DNA from: Flavobacterium sp.
GTDB lineage: Bacteria; Bacteroidota; Bacteroidia; Flavobacteriales; Flavobacteriaceae
Assembly: GCA_004296145.1 (NCBI GenBank)
Contig: SEBM01000172.1
Span: 1 to 7,742, forward strand
Direction of reading: 5' to 3'
DNA: 7,742 bases
Shown: one piece after another, positions 1-5,663 of the stretch
Layout: every line of letters starts with the position of its first letter
Numbering within the stretch: position 1 is the first letter of the stretch
The notes under the pieces: model-generated
Database searches by the model: none
The model's input: the letters and a program-made list of their open reading frames with translations, nothing else
What the model was told of the DNA's origin: nothing
Position numbers and translations under genes: made by a program

Positions 1-55
1 TTGTTAATTATTACATCTGGAATAAATAGATAAAACTTATTAAGAAAATCTTTAC

Positions 56-63
56 TACATTTG
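56..63 (+). promoter_or_regulatory. Candidate -7 promoter element TACATTTG
   Basis: This is an exact match to the Flavobacterium -7 consensus TAnnTTTG, 83 bp before the ATG at 147. No TTG (-33 element) is present at the usual 17-23 bp spacing upstream, so the call rests on the -7 box alone. It would leave a leader of roughly 75 nt that contains the inverted repeat at 89-116. Confidence 0.35.
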
Positions 64-88
64 ATTTCTAAAAATCAGCTAATTTTAT

Positions 89-130
89 ATTATTTAAGTG
101 TAATTTCTTAAATAATCAATTATTATTTAA
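89..130. repeat. Inverted repeat plus third half-site in the leader of the first operon
   Basis: ATTATTTAAG at 89-98 is followed after 8 nt by its exact reverse complement, CTTAAATAAT, at 107-116. A further direct copy of nine bases, ATTATTTAA, lies at 122-130. The pair could fold as an RNA hairpin in the leader of the 147-620 gene, or the three half-sites could bind a dimeric regulator. The very high AT content makes chance palindromes more likely, although 10-bp perfect arms are long. Confidence 0.5.
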
Positions 131-146
131 CCCAAAAACAAATATC

Positions 147-620
147 ATGGAAAAAACTACCCTTGAATCTATTATTGTTCCTATTGCACCGCCAGGAACA
201 GATATTACACCAAAAGAAGCAGCCCAATCAATAGGTGCTGTGACATTTCAACAAACAAAATCTGTCGAAATTTTGTCTCCTTATGTAGAAGCATATTATA
301 ACGCTAAAGAAAATAAACTGACTATAGATGCTATTGTGTATGTAGATACAGAAACCATTAAAGATAATGGAATACTTAATTACTCTGTTGTTCAAAATAC
401 CTACATAGATTTGGACGGACATGCGCAATTGCAATTTTTCATTGTTTATGATATGCCTGAAGAATTATCTGGGGATTTATCTATTTATGAAATAACTTTT
501 GAGGCAGATCCAAAGTTATTTATCGGAGGATTATCAAAATTAAAGACAATTCAAACTTTCCTTTGGGATATTGATCCTGAGACATCTCGAGGAACTGAGA
601 CGACAGTACAGCCTAATTAA
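147..620 (+). CDS. Hypothetical protein, 157 aa, first gene of sensor-kinase operon
   Basis: I do not recognise this family. The ATG at 147 follows an A-rich stretch, as is usual for Bacteroidota starts, and no earlier in-frame start is evident. The protein has no signal peptide, no membrane segment and no cysteine. After a Pro/Thr-rich start (residues 11-22, with VPIAPPGTDITP) it alternates hydrophobic and polar residues at about 58-67, 78-101 and 111-126, which suggests a beta-rich fold. The tail (about 141-157) is polar and Thr-rich. It lies only 31 bp upstream of the histidine kinase gene on the same strand, so cotranscription is likely. A role as a ligand, accessory or output protein of the two-component system is an inference from position only. 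The reading frame is well supported by its length and codon use; the function is unknown. Confidence 0.75.
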   Translation: MEKTTLESIIVPIAPPGTDITPKEAAQSIGAVTFQQTKSVEILSPYVEAYYNAKENKLTIDAIVYVDTETIKDNGILNYSVVQNTYIDLDGHAQLQFFIVYDMPEELSGDLSIYEITFEADPKLFIGGLSKLKTIQTFLWDIDPETSRGTETTVQPN

Positions 621-643
621 TTTAATTAAATATTTAATTAAAT
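620..643. repeat. 24-bp perfect AT-only palindrome between first gene and kinase
   Basis: Two copies of the self-complementary 10-mer TTTAATTAAA (621-630 and 633-642) flank a central TA, and the outer bases 620 and 643 also pair. The whole 24-bp stretch is therefore a perfect palindrome. It fills most of the 31-bp gap between the stop at 618-620 and the ATG at 652. It has no GC pairs and no clear U tract, so it is a poor terminator. It could be a protein binding site or a weak mRNA processing hairpin. Confidence 0.5.
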
Positions 644-651
644 AAATAGAA

Positions 652-2397
652 ATGAAAGTGCTCAAAATTAAAGGTTTTGGAGTTTTCATATTAATGATTT
701 TTCCTTTTTTTCTTTTTTCTCAAAATAAAGCCAACAATAAATCTTTAGTATATGAAATTAGAAAAAAAGCAGAAAAATTTAATAAGGAAATTAATTTTAA
801 AAAGGCTCAATCATTTTTTTTAGAAGAGAATTGGGATTCTACAATGGTTTATTCTATGAAACAACTCAATCGGGTTAAAAACGTAGAATTGGACGACTAT
901 TGTCATTATTTTAGAGCAATAAGCTTTACAAAAAAAAAACTTCTTAATGAGGCCAAAGTAGAATTTAATCTGATTTCAACGAAATTCATTTTCTTCTATA
1001 AAGTAAAGTTTTCTTTAGGTGAAATTGCATTACAACAAAGAGAATTTGATAAAGCTTTAAAGTATTTTAAGCATATTTTAAATCTTCCTAATTCGGCAGT
1101 TTATGATTATAATAGAAGTAATGTGTTGCATAACATAGGATTATGTTATTTACATCTTGAAAAATTTGATGAAGCAGAGAAAAATTTATTTGAAAGTGCC
1201 AATTTACAGGAAGTTCAAAAAGATACTTTAATGCTTATAGGATCTTACATGGATATTGCGAATCTCTATTATATACAATACAAAGACAGTCAGGCAATAC
1301 CATATTTTGAGAAAGCATACAATTTATCTAAAAAGGTAAAATCATTTGATTTAAAAAGAGCTGCTGCCAAAAATATGGCTGCAGTTGAAGAAAACAGAAA
1401 AAATTTTTCTCAGGCTTTGGTTTATAGAAAAGAATACGAAGCCTGGAAAGATTCTCTAAACGATCAAAATAAAGTTTGGGCAATTGCAGATCTTGAAAAG
1501 AAATTTGCTGTAACACAAAAACAAAAAGAAGTAAACATTCTTGCGGCTGAAAATAAAGTAAAAGATGCCGAAAGAAATGGATTTCTTGCTTCGTCTGTTT
1601 TGTTGTTGATTTTGTTTGGTGCCGGAGTGTATTTCTACAGACAGAAAGTTAAAAACAATAAAATAATCTTAGAGCAAAAAAATCAACTTGACGAGTTGAA
1701 TGCTACAAAAGACAAGTTGTTTTCTATTGTTAGTCACGATTTGAGATCTTCTGTAAATGCTTTAAAAACAAGTAATGGCAAATTGCTGGAAAGTCTGGAA
1801 AGCAAAAACTTTTCAGAATTGGATGTTTTGCTGCATAACAACAGTACAATTGCAAACGGTGCTTACAATTTATTAGATAACCTGCTCAATTGGGCTTTGT
1901 TACAAACCAAACAAGCTTATTTTTATCAGGAATCATTGCATCTTGCATCGATTGTACAACATGTTGAATACAACTATAAGCCGTTGATGCTGAATAAAAA
2001 CATCAATTTTAAAAGTGATGTTAATAGTTCAGATTATGTATTTACCGATATGGATTCGCTGAAAATAGTTGTTCGTAATTTTTTAGATAATGCGATTAAA
2101 TTTTCCAGTGAAAACGGTTCTATTTCTATTTATTCAAGACCTTCAACAGAAGAGTTTTGTTATTTGGTCATAGAAGACACCGGATCGGGAATGAACAAAG
2201 CAACCAGAGAAGAATTGCTAAAACAAACTGTCCTGCTTTCCAGAAAGAAAAACGACGACGCAATAGGAACCGGTTTAGGAATGCAGTTGTGTAAAAGCAT
2301 GATCAATAAAAATGGCGGAAAGCTTGATATTGAAAGTGAAGAAAATGTGGGGACTAAAATAATCATAGCATTACCAAAGTTTAAAAATAATGGATAA
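652..2397 (+). CDS. TPR-containing membrane sensor histidine kinase
   Basis: This 581-residue kinase should sense a signal outside the inner membrane and phosphorylate the LytTR regulator encoded next to it. A signal peptide occupies residues 1 to about 24 (hydrophobic core 9-22, ending FSQ). TPR-like helices follow at roughly 124-146, 158-186, 198-226 and 239-269, then a coiled stretch. One membrane helix spans about 310-328, and a linker leads to the HisKA domain with H-box SIVSHDLRSSV and phospho-acceptor His362. The HATPase domain is complete: N-box around NFLDNAIKFS (N480), G1 box DTGSGM at 509-514, and G2 box GTGLGM at 539-544. The H-box has Ser where most family members have Pro (HDLRSS for HDLRxP). 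A run of ten A bases lies within codons 93-96. The 3' end overlaps the next gene by 8 nt, which implies translational coupling. Class assignment is firm; the signal is unknown. Confidence 0.93.
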   Translation: MKVLKIKGFGVFILMIFPFFLFSQNKANNKSLVYEIRKKAEKFNKEINFKKAQSFFLEENWDSTMVYSMKQLNRVKNVELDDYCHYFRAISFTKKKLLNEAKVEFNLISTKFIFFYKVKFSLGEIALQQREFDKALKYFKHILNLPNSAVYDYNRSNVLHNIGLCYLHLEKFDEAEKNLFESANLQEVQKDTLMLIGSYMDIANLYYIQYKDSQAIPYFEKAYNLSKKVKSFDLKRAAAKNMAAVEENRKNFSQALVYRKEYEAWKDSLNDQNKVWAIADLEKKFAVTQKQKEVNILAAENKVKDAERNGFLASSVLLLILFGAGVYFYRQKVKNNKIILEQKNQLDELNATKDKLFSIVSHDLRSSVNALKTSNGKLLESLESKNFSELDVLLHNNSTIANGAYNLLDNLLNWALLQTKQAYFYQESLHLASIVQHVEYNYKPLMLNKNINFKSDVNSSDYVFTDMDSLKIVVRNFLDNAIKFSSENGSISIYSRPSTEEFCYLVIEDTGSGMNKATREELLKQTVLLSRKKNDDAIGTGLGMQLCKSMINKNGGKLDIESEENVGTKIIIALPKFKNNG

Positions 2398-3136
2398 TAT
2401 AAATGTACTTATTATCGAGGATACACCTGCAGAAAGTGATGCGCTTGTAAAAGTGCTTACCGAAAATAATTACACTATCGTAGGTGTATGTCCTACCTAT
2501 GGCGAAGCATTAACAACGTTTTATAATAATACGGTTGATATTGTGGTGATTGATGTTTTTCTTAACGGAAGCCCTGACGGAATTACCTTTGCCGAAACCA
2601 TAAACATTGTTCCAAACGGAGTGAAGCCATTTGTGTTTTTAACCAGCTCAAAAGACCGTCAGATTTTTGAACGCGCGAAACTTACAAAGCCTTTTAGTTT
2701 TTTGATGAAACCGTTTAATGAACTCGAGATTTTGTACGCATTAGAAATGGCTGTCGAGAAATTTTATGGCCAGCCGAATGTTTTTCACAGCGAAGATCAG
2801 AATACGATAATAAGCAACGATTCTTTATTTATAAAAAAGAATAAATCGCTTAAAAAAGTCCGAATTGAGGATATTGTATTCATTGAGGTAGAAGACCGTT
2901 ATTGCAATGTCATAACCGAAACAGATAAATTTGTAATCCTGATTTCACTAACCAAAATTATTCAGCTATTAGATCCTGCACTGTTTTTTCAGACACACAG
3001 AAATTATATTGTAAACGCAAGCAAGATTGAAGAAATCATTATAAATGATAATTTGGTTGTTTTAAAAGGAAAACACAAAGTGACCTTAAGTGACAAGTAC
3101 AAAGATTTTGTAAAAAACTTCAGAGTATTGAAGTAA
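2390..3136 (+). CDS. LytTR-family response regulator
   Basis: This 248-residue cytoplasmic transcription factor is the probable partner of the upstream kinase. The receiver domain covers about residues 4-125, with acidic pair E10/D11, phospho-acceptor Asp55 in VVIDVFL, T85/S86 in FLTSS and the conserved Lys107 in MKPF. A linker leads to a C-terminal LytTR DNA-binding domain at about 145-247, recognisable by the EDIVFIEVEDRYCNV segment and by FFQTHRNYIVN. LytTR proteins bind imperfect direct repeats through beta strands. The ATG at 2390 lies inside the last codons of the kinase gene (shared bases ATGGATAA), so the two proteins are probably made in a fixed ratio. Transcription ends at the hairpin immediately after the stop. 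The target genes cannot be told from the window; the operon's own leader, with its repeated half-sites, is one candidate. Confidence 0.93.
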   Translation: MDNINVLIIEDTPAESDALVKVLTENNYTIVGVCPTYGEALTTFYNNTVDIVVIDVFLNGSPDGITFAETINIVPNGVKPFVFLTSSKDRQIFERAKLTKPFSFLMKPFNELEILYALEMAVEKFYGQPNVFHSEDQNTIISNDSLFIKKNKSLKKVRIEDIVFIEVEDRYCNVITETDKFVILISLTKIIQLLDPALFFQTHRNYIVNASKIEEIIINDNLVVLKGKHKVTLSDKYKDFVKNFRVLK

Positions 3137-3138
3137 AT

Positions 3139-3172
3139 AAAAAAAGGAGATTATTTAATAATCTCCTTTTTT
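3139..3172. terminator. Bidirectional intrinsic terminator shared by regulator gene and rluF
   Basis: The stem pairs 3146-3154 (GGAGATTAT) with 3158-3166, and flanking A and T tracts at 3139-3145 and 3167-3172 extend it. Read on the plus strand, the hairpin ends in a T run after the LytTR gene. Read on the minus strand, it ends in a T run after rluF. The rluF stop codon (3155-3157) forms the 3-nt loop, so one stem arm also encodes the last rluF residues. Confidence 0.85.
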
Positions 3173-3982
3173 CTTAAATCGTGGATCGTGTTTTGAAATA
3201 AACTCCGTTCTGCGTTTTGGAGCTTCTGGTCGTGAAGTTTCTACTTTAGGCAAACTTGCTTCTTCTGTTTTACTCGATGGTTCAATCAATTGATTCAGTT
3301 CTTTGATCTCAGCATCGGTCAGATCGCGGTAACGCCCAACAGGAACATCCAATGAAATATTGATAATCCTGATACGTTTTAAGGCCGTTACGTCATATCC
3401 TAAATATTCACACATTCTACGGATTTGGCGATTAAGTCCCTGCGTCAGGATGATTTTAAAAGTGGTTTTACTAATCTGTTCCACTTTACATTTTCTGGTT
3501 ACGGTATCAAGAATAGGAACTCCGTTTCCCATTCTTTGTATAAATCGTTCCGTAATCGGTTTATTTACCGTTACAGTATATTCTTTTTCGTGATTGTTTC
3601 TGGCACGCAAAATCTTATTGACGATATCACCATCATTGGTCATAAAAATCAATCCTTCACTGGCTTTATCCAATCGTCCGATCGGGAAAATACGTTTTGG
3701 ATAATTGATATAATCAACAATATTATTTCGAACTTCCAAATTGGTCGTACATTCAATTCCGACTGGTTTGTTGAACGCCAGATAGACTAGTTTTTCGTGT
3801 TTTTCTACAATCAGTTTTCCGTCAATGCGCACTTCATCGTCAGGAGAAACTTTCGTTCCCATTTCGGGTACAACTCCATTTATTGTTACACGTCCTTCCT
3901 CGATAAGTTTATCGGCTTCACGACGGGAACAATAACCTGTTTCTCCGATAAATTTATTAAGACGTTTTAAATTCTCTTCCAT
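3155..3982 (-). CDS. rluF: 23S rRNA pseudouridine synthase RluF
   Basis: RluF of E. coli isomerises uridine 2604 (and 2605 less efficiently) of 23S rRNA to pseudouridine. This 275-residue protein resembles it throughout. An S4 RNA-binding domain occupies about residues 5-55 (RLNKFIGETGYCSRREADK). The catalytic core follows with LAFNKPVGI at 68-76, then FPIGRLDKASEGLIF, which holds the catalytic Asp105. NHEKEYTVTV and the QGLNRQIRRMCEYLGYDVTALKRIRI region, typical of the RluF branch, come later. The tail from about 230 is basic and low in complexity, ending KKKGDY, similar in style to the lysine-rich tail of E. coli RluF. The ATG at 3982 gives the normal N terminus, just before the S4 domain. 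A TAnnTTTG match lies immediately upstream. This is a housekeeping RNA-modification gene, unlinked in function to its neighbours. Confidence 0.93.
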   Translation of the reverse strand: MEENLKRLNKFIGETGYCSRREADKLIEEGRVTINGVVPEMGTKVSPDDEVRIDGKLIVEKHEKLVYLAFNKPVGIECTTNLEVRNNIVDYINYPKRIFPIGRLDKASEGLIFMTNDGDIVNKILRARNNHEKEYTVTVNKPITERFIQRMGNGVPILDTVTRKCKVEQISKTTFKIILTQGLNRQIRRMCEYLGYDVTALKRIRIINISLDVPVGRYRDLTDAEIKELNQLIEPSSKTEEASLPKVETSRPEAPKRRTEFISKHDPRFKKKGDY

Positions 3983-3986
3983 CTTG

Positions 3987-3994
3987 CAAAAATA
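3987..3994 (-). promoter_or_regulatory. Candidate -7 promoter element TATTTTTG for rluF
   Basis: On the minus strand the sequence TATTTTTG matches TAnnTTTG and is followed by C, as in many Bacteroidota promoters. It ends only 4 nt before the ATG of rluF at 3982, so transcription would begin at or next to the start codon and give a leaderless or nearly leaderless mRNA. No clear -33 TTG is seen at 17-23 bp. Confidence 0.4.
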
Positions 3995-3998
3995 GCTA

Positions 3999-4074
3999 AA
4001 TTTTAGAGTTTAGAGTTTAGATTTCAGATTAAAAAAGCTTACTAACTTAGAATCTTAGTGTCTCAGAAACTTTA
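3999..4074. repeat. Composite intergenic repeat, copy 1: 7-bp units then 8-bp CTTAG units
   Basis: Four 7-bp units (TTTAGAG, TTTAGAG, TTTAGAT, TTCAGAT) run from 4002 to 4029. After a short A-rich spacer, five units with exact 8-bp spacing begin at 4038, 4046, 4054, 4062 and 4070, with heads CTTAC, CTTAG, CTTAG, CTCAG and CTTTA. The last head covers the stop codon (4072-4074) of the minus-strand ABM gene. The same arrangement recurs at 6346-6464. Confidence 0.7.
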
Positions 4075-4419
4075 ATGGTTATGAAATTCTGCGCTGTCGC
4101 CTGGCGCTTCTTTTCGTTCAAACATTCCGTAATCCCGTTTTACATCTGCAATTCTTAAATGATAATCTTTAAAAATTTCATTTCTGCCTTTAGATTGGGC
4201 ATATCTGTGCATTTCGAGATTTCGCCATTGCTGAATACTTTCTTCATCTCTCCAAAAAGACAGCGACAAAACTTTGTCAGGATCATTAAAACTCTGAAAT
4301 CTTTCTATCGAAATAAATCCGTCAATAGTATCTAATTCGGGTCTCAGTTTTGCTGCGATATCAAGATATTCTGCTTTTCTTCCTTCGTTCGGAATGACTT
4401 CAAAAATTACTGCGATCAT
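4072..4419 (-). CDS. Antibiotic biosynthesis monooxygenase (ABM) domain protein
   Basis: This is a 115-residue cytoplasmic protein with an ABM-type dimeric alpha/beta-barrel ferredoxin fold at about residues 2-93. Visible family features are the first strand IAVIFEVIPNEG, the DGFISIERF strand, SFWRDEESIQQWRN (54-67), then the H71/GRNEIFKDY helix and LRIADVKRDYG. Relatives include cofactor-free monooxygenases such as ActVA-Orf6 and YgiN, heme-degrading IsdG-type enzymes, and many stand-alone proteins of unknown substrate. I cannot name the substrate, and no N/W/H IsdG heme triad is evident. The gene starts 16 bp after the P450 stop and has no separate promoter visible, so it is the second gene of a P450-ABM operon. 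The tail (101-115, with EAPGDSAEFHNH) is polar. Its last codon abuts an 8-bp tandem repeat. Confidence 0.85.
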   Translation of the reverse strand: MIAVIFEVIPNEGRKAEYLDIAAKLRPELDTIDGFISIERFQSFNDPDKVLSLSFWRDEESIQQWRNLEMHRYAQSKGRNEIFKDYHLRIADVKRDYGMFERKEAPGDSAEFHNH

Positions 4420-4435
4420 ATTTTTTTATTTAAAA

Positions 4436-5587
4436 TTATAAAATTGAAATCCAAATTGCTTTTGGCAGCCTGGCATTTATCATAGGTTCATATTCTGTTT
4501 CCTTTTCCAATAATGAGATTTTGTAGTTATTGGCTAAAAAGTGTAATGTTTCTGTTGTCAAATAAACAGAAAAATATTTTGACAGGCACATATGTCCGCC
4601 AATTCCAAAAGTCAGATGTTTATCATTATTTGTTCTTTCAATATCAAAAGTCATGGCATTTTCAAATTGTTTTGGATCCCGATTTGCTGCCGCAAGAACA
4701 ACTAAAATCAGATCACCTTTTTTGATTGTATTTCCATTTAATGAAATATCCGAAACAGCAATTCGTCTGGTATTCTGAATTGGAGGGTCAAAACGTAAGG
4801 TTTCGACAACCATTTTCTGTATTTGAGTTCTGTCATTTTTATTTTGAAAATTATTTTCTTCTGAAAAAAAGACTAATAATGAATTACTCAAAAGTCCTCT
4901 GCCGGCATCATAACTTTGAATAAAAAGTCCAATTAAGTTGCTCACACACATACAAATTGCTTCTTCTTTTGAAATAGTATAGGTCGAAGAAATAGTATTT
5001 AATAAATCTTCGTAAAAAGGAAGTTCAGCAATATGTTTTTCTGTTATTAAATAAATTTCCGTAGAAACTTTGTTAAGCATTTCAGCTTCGTCATCACTTT
5101 TGTGTGGCTGCATTATTTTTACAAGCAGACTTATGTTTTGTGTTATAAAAACAGAATCTTCATCATTAAAATCAAAGCTCTTTAAAACAGTCAAAACGGG
5201 TAACTTTTTGTAAACCGAATCGACCCAATTCATTTGATTTGGATTGGAATCTTTTTCCAATAATTCTTCTATAATTGAATGTATTCCAATAGTTTTCATA
5301 TTGGAGAAAAGAACTAACGCCGTTTCTTTTGCAATCGTATGCTGAATTCCATCTGATAACCGTGCAAGATTATTAATGATTTTTAAAACATATTGGTTGA
5401 GGTTTTTATTCGGAGGAAATGCCGGAATATGAGCATTTTCATTTTGTAAAATTTCAAGGCAATCTTCATAAGAATAAATGGCCCAGATTTTATTGGTTTC
5501 ATCCCAATAAACAGGATTTTCTTTTATCATTTTCTGATAAAAAGAATATGGATTTTTGATTTCAGATTGTAGAAATAACGTTGACAT
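4436..5587 (-). CDS. Cytochrome P450 (bacterial soluble class) with atypical I-helix
   Basis: P450s are heme-thiolate monooxygenases. At 383 residues and without a membrane anchor this one is of the soluble bacterial type and needs separate redox partners, none of which is encoded here. The ExxR motif of helix K is ETLR at 262-265, NRDP follows at 302-305, and the heme-binding loop is FGIGGHMCLS at 327-336 with axial ligand Cys334. The usual Gly two residues after the Cys is Ser336. In the I-helix (about 212-232) the expected (A/G)GxDT(T/S) reads QSYDAG, so the acid Asp227 is kept but the proton-relay Thr is Ala228. Such a change occurs in working P450s (EryF has Ala there) and does not imply loss of function. 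The ATG at 5587 gives a normal N terminus. The gene is divergent from an ArsR-type regulator, which probably controls it. The substrate is unknown. Confidence 0.9.
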   Translation of the reverse strand: MSTLFLQSEIKNPYSFYQKMIKENPVYWDETNKIWAIYSYEDCLEILQNENAHIPAFPPNKNLNQYVLKIINNLARLSDGIQHTIAKETALVLFSNMKTIGIHSIIEELLEKDSNPNQMNWVDSVYKKLPVLTVLKSFDFNDEDSVFITQNISLLVKIMQPHKSDDEAEMLNKVSTEIYLITEKHIAELPFYEDLLNTISSTYTISKEEAICMCVSNLIGLFIQSYDAGRGLLSNSLLVFFSEENNFQNKNDRTQIQKMVVETLRFDPPIQNTRRIAVSDISLNGNTIKKGDLILVVLAAANRDPKQFENAMTFDIERTNNDKHLTFGIGGHMCLSKYFSVYLTTETLHFLANNYKISLLEKETEYEPMINARLPKAIWISIL

Positions 5588-5603
5588 GGTGTAATGTTTT
5601 TAG

Positions 5604-5611
5604 CAAAGTTA
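5604..5611 (-). promoter_or_regulatory. -7 promoter element TAACTTTG for the P450-ABM operon
   Basis: On the minus strand TAACTTTG (then C) is an exact TAnnTTTG match, 16 nt before the P450 ATG. A TTG lies upstream at 5627-5629 on the same strand with a 15-bp spacer, slightly shorter than the usual 17-23. The element overlaps the inverted repeat at 5605-5620, so a protein bound there would block this promoter. Confidence 0.5.
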
Positions 5612-5620
5612 TTTAACTTT
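5605..5620. promoter_or_regulatory. Inverted repeat AAAGTT-N4-AACTTT, candidate ArsR operator
   Basis: Perfect 6-bp arms are separated by 4 nt within the 76-bp gap between the divergent P450 and regulator genes. The site overlaps the -7 element of the P450 operon and lies 13 bp upstream of the -7 element of the regulator gene. A weaker pair (AGTT/AACT) lies at 5637-5650. Binding by the neighbouring regulator is an inference from position and symmetry. Confidence 0.4.
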
Positions 5621-5633
5621 ACAACGCAATACT

Positions 5634-5641
5634 TAAGTTTG
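5634..5641 (+). promoter_or_regulatory. -7 promoter element TAAGTTTG for the ArsR-type gene
   Basis: This is an exact TAnnTTTG match on the plus strand, 22 nt before the ATG at 5664, with no TTG at the standard distance. It overlaps an 8-bp palindrome, ACTTAAGT, at 5631-5638. Together with the opposing element at 5604-5611 it forms a compact divergent promoter. Confidence 0.45.
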
Positions 5642-5663
5642 AATTTAACTATGAAAGTATAAA

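Noticed and set aside
3425..3790. A 121-codon open frame on the plus strand antisense to rluF
   Set aside because: It lies wholly within the strongly supported rluF gene, has no recognisable domain and no promoter, and reads like a shadow of the opposite strand.
4436..5587. The P450 as a pseudogene because of its altered I-helix and heme-loop glycine
   Set aside because: The frame is intact over a normal length, and the heme Cys, ExxR and NRDP motifs are kept. P450s without the I-helix Thr are known to be active.
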